DNA of 64,000 bases from Cyanobium sp. ATX 6A2 (lineage in GTDB: Bacteria; Cyanobacteriota; Cyanobacteriia; PCC-6307; Cyanobiaceae): the NCBI RefSeq assembly GCF_024346355.1, contig NZ_JAGQCU010000001.1, positions 410,728-474,727 on the forward strand, in the 5' to 3' direction. Made by a program: the position numbers and the translations under genes. Of the stretch, positions 1 through 8,212 are shown one piece after another. The notes under the pieces were generated by a model. It saw only the letters and a program-made list of their open reading frames with translations. It did no database searches and had not been told where the DNA came from. How positions within the stretch are numbered: position 1 is the first letter of the stretch; every line of letters starts with the position of its first letter.

Positions 1-1
1 C

Positions 2-442
2 CTGCCCGCCAAGGCCAGCCAGCGGAGGGCGCGACTGCAGGAGCTGGCGACGGAGGAGCGCACGCTGGTGCTGTTCGAGGCGCCGCACCGGCTGCTGGAG
101 CTGCTGGAGGATCTGCTGGCGGTGCTGGGCGATCGACCGTTGCGGGTGGCGCGGGAGCTCACCAAGCGCCACGAGCAGCAGGTGGGGCCCACGGTGAGCG
201 CGGCCCTGGAGCACTTCCGCCGGGTGCCGCCGCTGGGGGAATGCACCCTGGTGCTGGGCGGTGCCCCGCCCGCCCAGCCGCCGGCCTGGGATGGCGAGGC
301 CCTGCGCGCTGAACTGGAGCGGTTGGTGGCCGGCGGGCTCAGCAGCCGCGATGCCGCCCGCCAGCTGGCCGAGCACAGCGGCCACAGCCGCCGCGCCCTC
401 TATGCCCTGCTGCACCACAGCAACCAGCCGGACACGCCCTGA
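2..442 (+). CDS. rsmI: 16S rRNA 2'-O-ribose methyltransferase RsmI, 3' part
   Basis: The gene enters from outside the window and only its last 146 or so codons are present. RsmI methylates the 2'-OH of C1402 of 16S rRNA using S-adenosylmethionine. The visible part carries the family's second half: the stretch LVLFEAPHRLLELLEDL, then RPLRVARELTKRHEQ, then GECTLVLGG, all typical of the tetrapyrrole-methylase fold of RsmI. The C-terminal tail (AARQLAEHSGHSRRALYALL) looks like the helical DNA/RNA-binding tail seen in family members. The stop is TGA at 440-442. The reading frame is open back to base 2, so the true start lies upstream of the window. Confidence 0.88.
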   Translation: MPAKASQRRARLQELATEERTLVLFEAPHRLLELLEDLLAVLGDRPLRVARELTKRHEQQVGPTVSAALEHFRRVPPLGECTLVLGGAPPAQPPAWDGEALRAELERLVAGGLSSRDAARQLAEHSGHSRRALYALLHHSNQPDTP

Positions 443-520
443 GCAAACAGCGGCGCCCCGGAGAGGCGAAGCCGGGGAGGCGGCAGACTCGCTCTGCCTC
501 CCTTCACCCCGCCAGGCGCC

Positions 521-763
521 ATGCTGCTGCGCGCGCGACTGCTGCTGGCCAGCCTCGGCGGCGGGCTGCTGCTGCTGCTGATCCTCTGTCTCGGCGCCCA
601 GAACCTCGAGCAACGCCCGCGCCTCTGGCTCGGTGGCGGCAGCACGGCACCGCTGCCCGCCGGGTTTCTGGTGGGCGTGGCCCTGGTGGTGGGCGTGATC
701 AGCGGCGGCTGCAGCGTGGCCCTGCTGGCCCGCCGGCCGGATCAGCTGCCCGGCAGGGAGTAG
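521..763 (+). CDS. Small two-helix membrane protein
   Basis: An 80-residue protein starting at ATG 521. It has two hydrophobic segments, about residues 5-27 (rich in Leu and Ala) and 45-70 (VGVALVVGVISGGCSVALLA), separated by a short polar loop, which gives a hairpin membrane topology. The layout resembles LapA/DUF1049-type small inner-membrane proteins, but I see no decisive motif. Its last 22 bases overlap the end of the convergent gene on the minus strand. Function unknown. Confidence 0.6.
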   Translation: MLLRARLLLASLGGGLLLLLILCLGAQNLEQRPRLWLGGGSTAPLPAGFLVGVALVVGVISGGCSVALLARRPDQLPGRE

Positions 764-1581
764 ATGCCGCCCTCGATCACCACCCGGCTGATGCCCTGGG
801 CCAGCAGGTAGGGAGCGGTGCGCTCCAGCAGGCTCAGATCGGGCAGCAGGATCACCCGCTGGCTGCGGCCGCAGTGGCGCTTGGCCTGCCGCGGGTTCAC
901 GAACAGCATCAGCGCCTGGCGCTCGGCCTCCTGCTCCGGCAGCGGCCCCAGATCCGGACACTCGCCCAGGGGGGTGGGCTGCAGTTCCACGCTGCGGTCC
1001 ACCAGCACATAGGCCGTTTCCGGCAGCTGGGCCTCGCTCAGGGCGCGGCACTCCACCCGCCGCTCCTCCACCGCTGCGCCCAGGTGCACCGGCACGGTGA
1101 AGAAGACCTCCTCCTCGGCGTCATCGTCATCGTCGAGGGCCTCCTCGAGATCGGCGTCGTCGCCGAAATCGTCGGCGTCGTCGATCGCCAGCACCCCGGG
1201 GCCGTCGTCATCGCTGTCACCCTCGGCCTCGGCGCGCAGCCGGGAGCGGGTGGAGCCGGTGTCCTCCGCAGCCACTGTGGGCTCCGCAGCCGCTATGGGC
1301 TCGGGCTCGGGCTCGGGCCCGGCGAGAGCAGGGGGCGGGAGCTCGGGTGCGGGCGCCGACGCTTCCGGGGCCTCCTCGATCAATGTGATGCTGCGCGGAC
1401 CCCTGGGGCGTTGTTGCTTGAGCTGCTCGTACTCAGCCGGTGTCAGCGCCGCCTTCACCACCCGGCTCACGGTGTTGGGGCTGCAGGCGAACGCCGCCGC
1501 CAACTCCGTGCTGCTGGCCCCATCGCGGTAGCGCGCCACGATCTCCTGCTTTTGGTCGTCGCTAAGCCGGGTGGCTGCCAT
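742..1581 (-). CDS. HTH-domain protein with acidic linker
   Basis: The start ATG at 1581 (protein MAATRLSDDQKQEIVARYRD) is preferred over a GTG nine codons upstream. Residues 5-45 form a helix-turn-helix of the transposase/sigma-like type (ELAAAFACSPNTVSRVVK), so the N-terminus probably binds DNA. Residues 60-170 are low-complexity: Pro/Ala/Glu-rich, then strongly acidic Asp/Glu runs. The C-terminal 110 residues form a compact conserved-looking domain (ECRALSEAQLPETAYVLVDR, LLPDLSLLERTAPYLLAQGI). I believe it is a cyanobacterium-specific conserved protein without an assigned role. It ends inside the small membrane-protein gene and lies upstream of tRNA-Arg on the other strand. Confidence 0.7.
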   Translation of the reverse strand: MAATRLSDDQKQEIVARYRDGASSTELAAAFACSPNTVSRVVKAALTPAEYEQLKQQRPRGPRSITLIEEAPEASAPAPELPPPALAGPEPEPEPIAAAEPTVAAEDTGSTRSRLRAEAEGDSDDDGPGVLAIDDADDFGDDADLEEALDDDDDAEEEVFFTVPVHLGAAVEERRVECRALSEAQLPETAYVLVDRSVELQPTPLGECPDLGPLPEQEAERQALMLFVNPRQAKRHCGRSQRVILLPDLSLLERTAPYLLAQGISRVVIEGGIYSLPGS

Positions 1582-1654
1582 CAGCGTTGCCTGTGCGCAG
1601 CCAGTCACTCTAAGGGCCTTGCCCCGGGTGGTCCTTGGCAGAATGCCACCACAG

Positions 1655-1728
1655 GCTCCCTTAGCTCAGCTGGATAGAGCAGCCGCCTTCTAAGCGGCCG
1701 GTCGTTGGTTCAAGTCCAACAGGGGGCG
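1655..1728 (+). tRNA. tRNA-Arg(TCT)
   Basis: A full cloverleaf is visible. The acceptor stem GCTCCCT pairs with AGGGGGC (one G-T pair), and the D-arm is TTAGCTCAGCTGGATAGAGCA. The anticodon stem GCCGC/GCGGC encloses the loop CTTCTAA with anticodon TCT. The T-arm is GTTGGTTCAAGTCCAAC and the discriminator is G. The 3' CCA is not encoded. Confidence 0.95.
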
Positions 1729-2028
1729 TTGCAGACAACACCAGGGTTTTCAGCGGCCAGCACAGCTGGTGCGCTACTCCTGCCGCCCAAAATGGTGATC
1801 ACGGCGCGCGGATGAGGGCCAACCCTGCCCGGCCTGTCGAGAGCTTGTCCACCACCTGGCCGGCAACGACCTCTCCAGCAACCCAGGCTGAGACGTCCAG
1901 CTGATCTGGCGTTGGTGGTCCATCGAGTGCGAACCGAGACCGCCGTGAGCATCTCGGAGCTCGAGAAGAACCCCATGGCCACGAGCCGGCCGTCTGCCCC
2001 GACTGTCAGGCATCGCATCGCAAGCCGC
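1729..2028. other. Gene-free stretch beside tRNA-Arg, possible antitoxin remnant
   Basis: There is no convincing gene in these 300 bases between tRNA-Arg and the hydrolase. One short stretch on the plus strand (about 1921-1980) reads RTETAVSISELEKNPMA, which resembles the N-terminus of Phd/YefM/StbD-type antitoxins, and then loses the pattern. It may be the debris of an element once inserted at the tRNA gene. Confidence 0.3.
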
Positions 2029-3600
2029 TCACTCAGCCTGCAGGTGGTTGCTCACATCCACCAGGGGGATCTGGGCGTGCCCCCAGTCCGTGGTGCCCAG
2101 CAGACTGGGTGCCCCCTCCCGGGGCTTGACTCCCGCACCGGCGGCGAATGCTCCATCGGTCCAGGCCAGGACAAGGTTGCCGAGCACGCCGCCACTGGGG
2201 CCGTCGCCCGGCCGCAGGTTGAAGTGGTCACCGCCGTTGGCCAGCACCAGGCGGTGACCCAGGGCGGTGGCGCCGCCCTGGGAAATCGGGTTCACGGCCT
2301 CCGGATCAGGAGGCACCACCCAGTCGTTGCTGCCGCTCACCAGCAGCACGCGCGACTGGAGCTCACGCCCCGCCCCTTCCGGAAACAGCAGGGCCAGAGG
2401 CGGGCTCACGGCCACCGCCGCGATCACCCGGCCATCGCCGAGGCTGGCCTTCTCGGCGGCGTCCAGCCAGCTGCACTGCAGCGTCCAGCTGAGGTTGCGC
2501 TCCGGATCCCTGAGGTCGTCGCAGCGCGCCTGCAGCCTGGAGCTGGTGGTGGACACCCCCGCCACCTGCAGGGCCGTGGTGGCCCCCCAGGAGTGACCGA
2601 TCACCACCACCCGGTCGCTGCTCACCGAGACGCCGTCCAGCTGGCCGGCGGCGGCGCCATCGATCACCGCCGAGATGTCCTTGGGCCGGAACACCAGTTC
2701 CTCCGGTGCCGGAGGAGGCACCTGGCCGCGCAGCAGCTCCTGCTGCTGCTGTTCATCGCTGCCCGGGTGGCGGGGCAACACCACCGTGTAGCCCGCCCGG
2801 GCCAGGCGCTGGCCCCAGCCCTCGAACGACCGCGGACCGTCCCAGAGGCCATGGGAGATCAGCACCAGGCGGCCGTTGCCCCCCTCGGCCGGCCGCAGCA
2901 GCACCAGCTGCAGGGGCTCGGGGCGGTGCGCCACCACCAGGCTCTGCTCGCTGCGCCGCACCGCCGGCGCCGCAACCTCGGCCACCGCCGACACGGGCGC
3001 GGCGGGCAGGGAGGCGATCAGCGCATCGGTTCGGCGGCGCTGGGCCAGCACCTGCTCACTCACCTCGCGGATGCGGCCCAGGTTGAAGCGCACCCGATCC
3101 CCGGGAATCGCCTTGATCAGCGACAGCAGGGTGGGGGGGCCATTGGCGGAGGCGGCCTGCAGCGCCTCCTGCAGCTCGGCGCCCGTGAACTCCTGATCTG
3201 ATCCCTCCACCGAGCCCAGGGAGGAAAGCACCAGCAGGGCCTGCTCCAGCAGGGGGGAGCCCACCGAGCCCTCGGCGAGCTGCACCAGCCCCACCGGCAC
3301 CGGCTGGTTGAACACCTCGGCCAGCTTGGGGCCGAGCATGCCGCGGCTGGCGCGGTCGAGTTCGGCCAGATCGCTGGTGCCCTGGCGCAGCAACGCCGGG
3401 TCCTCCAGCTCCGGCACCCGTACCAGCACCTCCATATCGAGGAGGGGAAACTCGATGATCACCTCCTCGATCGCCCGGGCGGGGGCGGCCGCCAGCAGAG
3501 CGGCCCCCACCAGGCCGGAGCCCAGCACGCGGCCCAGCTGACGGCCCGACAGATCGAAGCGCCAGCTGCGGCGACTCCGGGAACGACCAGGGGAGGACAT
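2029..3600 (-). CDS. DUF1400 alpha/beta hydrolase (lipase-like), exported
   Basis: A 523-residue protein. After a basic N-terminus, residues 22-43 form a signal-peptide-like hydrophobic segment ending APARA, so it is probably exported. Residues 44-190 match the cyanobacterial DUF1400 domain (IEFPLLDMEVLVRVPELE, GPPTLLSLIKAIPGDRVRFNL). Residues 225-500 form an alpha/beta hydrolase fold with the oxyanion region LVLISHGLWDGP, the nucleophile elbow GHSWG (Ser337) and a late His in GGDHFNLRPGD. DUF1400 proteins are annotated as predicted dienelactone-hydrolase or lipase-like enzymes; the substrate is unknown. The gene stands alone, ahead of the methyltransferase/P450 pair on the same strand. Confidence 0.85.
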   Translation of the reverse strand: MSSPGRSRSRRSWRFDLSGRQLGRVLGSGLVGAALLAAAPARAIEEVIIEFPLLDMEVLVRVPELEDPALLRQGTSDLAELDRASRGMLGPKLAEVFNQPVPVGLVQLAEGSVGSPLLEQALLVLSSLGSVEGSDQEFTGAELQEALQAASANGPPTLLSLIKAIPGDRVRFNLGRIREVSEQVLAQRRRTDALIASLPAAPVSAVAEVAAPAVRRSEQSLVVAHRPEPLQLVLLRPAEGGNGRLVLISHGLWDGPRSFEGWGQRLARAGYTVVLPRHPGSDEQQQQELLRGQVPPPAPEELVFRPKDISAVIDGAAAGQLDGVSVSSDRVVVIGHSWGATTALQVAGVSTTSSRLQARCDDLRDPERNLSWTLQCSWLDAAEKASLGDGRVIAAVAVSPPLALLFPEGAGRELQSRVLLVSGSNDWVVPPDPEAVNPISQGGATALGHRLVLANGGDHFNLRPGDGPSGGVLGNLVLAWTDGAFAAGAGVKPREGAPSLLGTTDWGHAQIPLVDVSNHLQAE

Positions 3601-3645
3601 GCCAGGTTGTGGGGTGATAAGCGGACGCTAGCCGCAGCTGGCGTT

Positions 3646-4344
3646 TCAGCCCTGGGAGGCGCCGTCCGGGCGGGTGCCGTCGGGCCGGGTGGCAATCACC
3701 GCGAAGAAGGGATCGCCCTTGCCGCCGATCCAGCCCAGCGGCCCGGGGGCCCGGGTGTCTTCCGCGATCAGCTCAGGCCGCGGCCAGCCCTGGGCCATCA
3801 GCACCCGGGCCACGGTGGCCAGGTGGTCGCGGTCACCGGCGTCGGTCCAGATCTGCGGCGCCTTCTGGAAAAACATCCGATTGGAGAAGGCCACGATCAC
3901 ATGGCCCCGGGGCCGCACCACCCGGAGCAGCTCGGCGGCGATGGCCTCCGGATACTGCAGATACTGCCAGCCGGCCACGATCAGCACCGCATCCACGCTG
4001 GCGTCATTCAGGGGCAGACGCTGATCGGCATTGAGGTTCTGCCGCCAGTGGCGATCGAGGCGCGGGTTGGCCTGCAGCTCCTGGTCGTTGAGGCCGTGAC
4101 CGATCACCTCCTCGTAGCTCACGTCATCCGGCAGGTGGCTCACCCAGCTGCTCATCAGATCCAGCACCACCGCACAGGGTGGGATGCGCTCGCGATACAG
4201 CGCCGTGAGCCGCGCCCGGAAGCCGGCATCGAGGTGCTGCACGAAGCGGGGCTCGGCGTAGAAGAGGGCGTCGTCGCCGGCATCGAGCTTGAACCGTTCG
4301 GAGGCGCTGAGCACCTGTTGAACCGGCTCCACCGTCTGGGCCAT
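3646..4344 (-). CDS. SAM-dependent methyltransferase, class I
   Basis: A 232-residue protein. The region CAVVLDLMSSWVSHLP fits a variant SAM-binding motif I. LPLNDASVDAVLIVAGWQYL and AAELLRVVRPRGHVIVAFSN are the motif II/III pattern of type-11 methyltransferases. Its ATG overlaps the P450 stop codon (TGATG), so it is probably translationally coupled to the upstream P450. The two products may act in sequence, oxidation followed by methylation, on one small molecule. That is inference; nothing in the sequence names the substrate. Confidence 0.78.
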   Translation of the reverse strand: MAQTVEPVQQVLSASERFKLDAGDDALFYAEPRFVQHLDAGFRARLTALYRERIPPCAVVLDLMSSWVSHLPDDVSYEEVIGHGLNDQELQANPRLDRHWRQNLNADQRLPLNDASVDAVLIVAGWQYLQYPEAIAAELLRVVRPRGHVIVAFSNRMFFQKAPQIWTDAGDRDHLATVARVLMAQGWPRPELIAEDTRAPGPLGWIGGKGDPFFAVIATRPDGTRPDGASQG

Positions 4345-5681
4345 CAGGCCACCGCATCACGCCATCCCATCCTGGGGCACACGAGCAGGCCATCGCGGGG
4401 GGACGGGCTGGGGATCACCTGCAGCTCCAGGTTCTGCCCCGGCACCAGCTCCAGCTCCACCCCCCGTAGGAGCCCCACCGCCAGCAACCGGATCTCCAGC
4501 TCCGCCAGGGCCCTGCCCAGGCACACCCGCTCACCGCCGCCGAAGGGCAGCAGGGCCACCGGGCAGGAGCCCTCGAGGTGGCGCTGGGGCCGGAAGGTCT
4601 CCAGGTTGGCCTCCCCATGGCGGTTGTGGGCGGCCAGGGCCACCTGCACCACCCGATCGGCCGGCACCAGCACCCCATCCAGCACCAGCGGCGCCGTGGT
4701 GCGGCGGAAGAAGCCGCCCACTGGCGGGGTCAACCGCATCACCTCCATCACCACCGCATCGAGGCGCGGCGCCCGGCTGGGGTCGTAGGCCGTGGTGGCC
4801 AGCTCCGGCGCCGGCGGCCAGCTCAGCCCCGCCAGCTCCTGGCGCAGCCAGGCCTCCTCCAGCGGGTGCTGCAACAGGGCCAGCATCAGGCAGCTGAGCG
4901 AGGACGCGGTGGTTTCGTAGCCGGCGAACAGCAGCAGCAGCAGCTGCTCCACCACGTCGTCGTCGGCCAGGGGCAGGCCCACCTCATCCAGCCCGCCGGC
5001 CAGCAGATCCAGGCCGCCGGCGGCCAGCGGCTCCCCGGCCGCCGCTTGGGCCTGGGCACGGCGCAGCACCACTCCCAGCCGCTCCAGCAGCCGGGCGCGG
5101 GCCGCCAGGGCGCGGGCGAAGGGACTGCCGGGGATCGCCAGGGGGAAGGCGAACAGCCCCTTGGTCCAGATCTCGAAATCGGCGAACAGGGCCTCGCGGT
5201 CATCGCCCTCCAGGCCCAGCACCACCGTGGCGATCACCGTGAAGGCGAAGCGCCGCAGCCGCTCCGCCAGCGCCAGCGGTTCGCGGGCCTGGGCCAGCTC
5301 GGCCACCAGCTCCTCCACCAGGGCCACGATCGCCGGGCTGTAGCGGCGCAGAGCGGCGGCAGCGAAGAGCTGCCCCACCACCCGCCGCCGCGCCCGGTGG
5401 TCGGCGCCGTTGCGGTTGGCCAGGGAGCGGCTGCCGAGCAGCTCGCGCACGCTGGCGGGCCACCAGCCCCGCACGCTCTGGGGATGGGCGAGCAGGTTGG
5501 TGATCGCCCGCTCCCCGCGGATGAACACCAGCGGCTGGCCCAGCAGCCGCGTTTCGAACACGTTGCCGTGGCGCTCGAAGCGCCGTCGCGCAAAGCCCGG
5601 ATCGCGGAAGAAGGCCAGGGTTTCGAGGATGCCGCTGGCGGCACCGGTGCCGGGCAGGGGACGGGGCGGGCCGGCCGTCAT
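4344..5681 (-). CDS. Cytochrome P450 monooxygenase
   Basis: At 445 residues it has normal length for a soluble bacterial P450. The I-helix oxygen-activating motif AGYETTAS is at 253-260 and the K-helix ExxR is EVMR at 313-316. The heme loop FGGGERVCLG ends near residue 389 with Cys387 as the axial thiolate. There is no membrane anchor. These enzymes hydroxylate or otherwise oxidise small molecules with electrons from ferredoxin; this one resembles cyanobacterial CYP120/CYP110-type proteins, but I cannot assign a family number. It is the first gene of a pair with the methyltransferase. Confidence 0.92.
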   Translation of the reverse strand: MTAGPPRPLPGTGAASGILETLAFFRDPGFARRRFERHGNVFETRLLGQPLVFIRGERAITNLLAHPQSVRGWWPASVRELLGSRSLANRNGADHRARRRVVGQLFAAAALRRYSPAIVALVEELVAELAQAREPLALAERLRRFAFTVIATVVLGLEGDDREALFADFEIWTKGLFAFPLAIPGSPFARALAARARLLERLGVVLRRAQAQAAAGEPLAAGGLDLLAGGLDEVGLPLADDDVVEQLLLLLFAGYETTASSLSCLMLALLQHPLEEAWLRQELAGLSWPPAPELATTAYDPSRAPRLDAVVMEVMRLTPPVGGFFRRTTAPLVLDGVLVPADRVVQVALAAHNRHGEANLETFRPQRHLEGSCPVALLPFGGGERVCLGRALAELEIRLLAVGLLRGVELELVPGQNLELQVIPSPSPRDGLLVCPRMGWRDAVA

Positions 5682-5797
5682 CGGGTGCGTCGCCCGCGCG
5701 GGCGGAGGGATCGAGGGGCTTCACCCTGGCGAGGCGGGGGATCGATCGTGACCAACGACGCCCGCCGCCGTGCCCCCGATCACCTGAGCAGGTTCGT

Positions 5798-6457
5798 TTG
5801 CGCCACAGGCGATCGGGGGCCGCGAATCGAGCTTCCAGGCGCTGCACAATCGGGGCCAACCCCGCAGGCCGAGCCCTTCTGGAGTCGCCGCGTTCGATCA
5901 CTCTCGCCGCCCATCAGTCGCTGCTGCTGGGCCAGGATTCCCAGGTTGCCAACTGCCTGAAGCTCACGGTGCAGGAGGGCATCGGTCGGATCGCCGCCTG
6001 CTTCAGCCAGCCGGCCGGCCGCGCCTGGAGCGATGTGACCCTGGCCTTCGCCACCCGTGAGGATTCCCCCTGGCTGCGCCTGCCGGCGGCCAGCAGCTGT
6101 CTGCTGGAGGCCCAGACGCCCCTGCGCTGCGAGCTGCAGCCGCTGACGCACTGCCCGGTGAGCCACGACCTGATCGGCGACTGGCTGCTGGAACTGCACC
6201 TGGTGCGCCATCCGGTGGGAGCCGATCTGCGCCTGCGCCTGCTGCTGCAACTTCTGGTGCAGCGCTTCGGGCGCCGCACCAGCGCTGGCTACCACCTGCC
6301 CCTGGCCCTCAGCCACGCCCGGCTGGCCGAACTGATCGGCAGCACCCGCTCCACCGTGACCCGCCAGATCAGTCAGCTGCGCCAGCAAGGCCTGCTCCGG
6401 CTCGACCCCGCCGGCGACGCCCTGCTGCTGTCCCCGGAGCTGGTGGAGCAGAGCTGA
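5798..6457 (+). CDS. CRP/FNR-family transcriptional regulator
   Basis: The C-terminal 55 residues form a clear Crp-type winged helix (LPLALSHARLAELIGSTRSTVTRQISQLRQQ), with SxxRLAELIGSTRSTV as the recognition element. The N-terminal half is a poorly conserved effector domain with few recognisable cyclic-nucleotide contacts. The longest frame opens at TTG 5798, and no ATG occurs until deep in the domain. The true start is therefore uncertain and may lie near 5880, before SITLAAHQSLLLGQ. It is the nearest gene upstream of the RTX-like repeat protein, on the same strand. It resembles NtcA/PtcA-type regulators only in its HTH. Confidence 0.75.
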   Translation: MRHRRSGAANRASRRCTIGANPAGRALLESPRSITLAAHQSLLLGQDSQVANCLKLTVQEGIGRIAACFSQPAGRAWSDVTLAFATREDSPWLRLPAASSCLLEAQTPLRCELQPLTHCPVSHDLIGDWLLELHLVRHPVGADLRLRLLLQLLVQRFGRRTSAGYHLPLALSHARLAELIGSTRSTVTRQISQLRQQGLLRLDPAGDALLLSPELVEQS

Positions 6458-6563
6458 ACGCGGGGGCAGCGGCAGCGCAAGCCGGCCCCGCAACCTGAAC
6501 AGCGCGCCTTGACCCTGCCAGGAACGCGATGGGAGGATCGGGGCAATCGCGAGCAGCGCTGCC

Positions 6564-7265
6564 TTGACAACCGTTCTCACCCCTGATGGCTGGTTCGGTG
6601 CCACTCGCGGCAGCTGGAATCGCCGGACCAACCGGGTGATCGATGAACGGCGTGGGGTGCGCACCGACGGCCGCGACCTGATCAACGCCCTCGACGGCGA
6701 CGATGTGATCACCGGCCAGACCAACAACAGCGAGCCCGGATTCTTCAGCGATCGCGGCAACCTGCAGCTGGGCCCGGGCGACGACCTGCTGATCGGCCGC
6801 AGCCGCAACGGCATCGGCATCAACAATGAGGGCTTCATCTTCATGGGGCCTGGTGACGACCGCATCGAGGCCTCCGGCGGCGATGGGGCCATCCGCAACC
6901 GCCGCTTCATCTTCATGCAGGACGGCAACGACGTGGTGGATGTGCGTGACGGCGGCATCCGCGGCCGCGGCTTCATCGACATGGGTCAGGGCCGCGACAC
7001 CTTCATCGGCTTCGGCCAGCACACCGTCTTCGGCAGCGAAAACGACCGCGACACTCTGCAGCTGCCCCGCGGCCGCTATGAGGTGAGTCGACGTGGCGGC
7101 GGCCGAAGGGGCCGGGAAGTACGGATCGAACGCAACGACGACAGGCTGCGGCTGTTCGACTTCGATGAAGTGGGTGCCATCGACAGCAGGCGGCGCGACC
7201 GCATCGAGATCGATCAGAGCGGCACCCTGGCCGTGCGACGCGACGGCACGGTGGAGTTCGTGTAA
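6564..7265 (+). CDS. RTX-like glycine/aspartate repeat protein
   Basis: A 233-residue protein without a signal peptide. Residues 50-165 hold at least five degenerate repeats of about 22-33 residues built on a G-x-G-D-D-x-I/L core: LDGDDVITG, LGPGDDLLIG, MGPGDDRIEA, MQDGNDVVDV and MGQGRDTFIG. This recalls calcium-binding RTX nonapeptides but with longer spacing. The C-terminus is Arg/Asp-rich (GGGRRGREVRIERNDDRLRLF). RTX proteins usually leave through type I secretion, and no transporter genes are nearby. It follows the CRP-like regulator by 106 bases. The role is unknown; surface or extracellular structure is a guess. Confidence 0.65.
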   Translation: MTTVLTPDGWFGATRGSWNRRTNRVIDERRGVRTDGRDLINALDGDDVITGQTNNSEPGFFSDRGNLQLGPGDDLLIGRSRNGIGINNEGFIFMGPGDDRIEASGGDGAIRNRRFIFMQDGNDVVDVRDGGIRGRGFIDMGQGRDTFIGFGQHTVFGSENDRDTLQLPRGRYEVSRRGGGRRGREVRIERNDDRLRLFDFDEVGAIDSRRRDRIEIDQSGTLAVRRDGTVEFV

Positions 7266-7328
7266 GTGGATGTCAGCTGAGATGTCAGCCGAGAGGACAC
7301 CACCTGCGTGGGATCCTCCTGATCACGA

Positions 7329-7562
7329 TCACACCTGATCGCGCAACATGTCTGTGCACACGGTGATGCACTCGCCATCATCGAGAGAGCAGGTGGTGAT
7401 GCACTCGAAATAGGCCTCCACCGGATCAAAGGCGGTGTCGCCTAAAGCCTGCGCCACCCCATGAGCCTGCAGGCTTGGAGCTGGATGATCGGGGGCTTGA
7501 TGATTGGGGGCTTGTTGGCTGAGCCCGTGATTAAGCTGAACATTGGGCTGTTGAACGGCCAT
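7329..7562 (-). CDS. Small protein with twin CX3C motif
   Basis: A 77-residue protein with two parts. Residues 1-45 are a polar, Gln/His/Pro-rich leader (part of it encoded by two tandem 15-base units near 7486-7515). Residues 46-74 form a short conserved-looking helical core, VEAYFECITTCSLDDGECI. The four cysteines (54, 58, 65, 69) form C-x3-C-x6-C-x3-C, and the two halves ECITTC and ECITVC are near-repeats. This could bind a metal, form two disulfides, or be the core of a modified peptide. No partner gene is recognisable. The promoter should lie in 7563-7675, shared with the divergent gene at 7676. Confidence 0.6.
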   Translation of the reverse strand: MAVQQPNVQLNHGLSQQAPNHQAPDHPAPSLQAHGVAQALGDTAFDPVEAYFECITTCSLDDGECITVCTDMLRDQV

Positions 7563-7675
7563 GGCTCCTCCGGGTGTGGCTGGTGATCGTCACCGTATGC
7601 CCAGCCCTTCTGGGGCACAAGCGAGTTGAGCAGGGATACTTAAAACGGGATCAAGCTATGTAAACGTCAAGCGAT

Positions 7676-8212
7676 ATGAAGCAACTCGATGGCCAGCAGG
7701 TGCTGGAGCTGGAACGGCTGGCGCGCCGCGATGGCTCGGGGATCAGCCTTGAGCAGGTGCTGGGGCCCTGGGAGCTGCATCAGCTCTGGAGCCGGGAGCA
7801 GGCCACACCCCAGGCGCCACAGGCGGCCCTGCTGCGCCTGCTGAGGGCCAGCCTCACCATCAGCCCCAGCTCCCCAAACCCAGAAGCCCCGCTGCAGCTG
7901 GCCAACAGCGTGCGCTTCGGTTCCCTGGAGCTGCGCTTCTGCGGCTGGGGCCGGCTGGCGGGCCGGCGGCCGCTGCTGCAGTTCGGCTTCGAGCAACTGG
8001 AGCTGCGGCTGGGTCCGCGGCTGCTACTGCAGCGCTCCCTGCCCGCGGCTGAGCCCAGCCGGCAGCCGTTCTTCGCGCTGATCGCCTGCGGCAGCGATGG
8101 CCAGGGCCGCTGGCTGCTGGCCCGGGGCCGCGGCGGCGGCCTGGCCTGCTGGCGCTGCCCCTCAGCAGATGCCTCAGCAGATGCGGGGGAGCAGCTCGCC
8201 GCTCAGCGGTAG
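7676..8212 (+). CDS. Conserved hypothetical protein, fibrillin-like layout
   Basis: A 178-residue soluble protein. Its order of segments is LDGQQVLELERLARRDGSGI, a helical N-terminal part, then beta-rich stretches FGSLELRFCGWGRLAGRRP and LLQFGFEQLELRLGPRLLL, and a final FFALIACGSDGQGRWLLARG. The pattern recalls cyanobacterial PAP/fibrillin-like or lipocalin-like proteins, but I cannot assign it. The last 39 bases overlap the 3' end of hypE on the other strand. Confidence 0.6.
   Translation: MKQLDGQQVLELERLARRDGSGISLEQVLGPWELHQLWSREQATPQAPQAALLRLLRASLTISPSSPNPEAPLQLANSVRFGSLELRFCGWGRLAGRRPLLQFGFEQLELRLGPRLLLQRSLPAAEPSRQPFFALIACGSDGQGRWLLARGRGGGLACWRCPSADASADAGEQLAAQR

Noticed and set aside
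443..520. Hairpin after rsmI (GGGGAGGCGGCAGA / TCTGCCTCCC)
   Set aside because: The stem has a bulge and is not followed by a T-run, so I did not call it a terminator.
1912..3201. A 429-codon plus-strand frame opposite the hydrolase
   Set aside because: Antisense shadow rich in His/Gln/Arg. The minus-strand gene has a signal peptide and the GHSWG motif.
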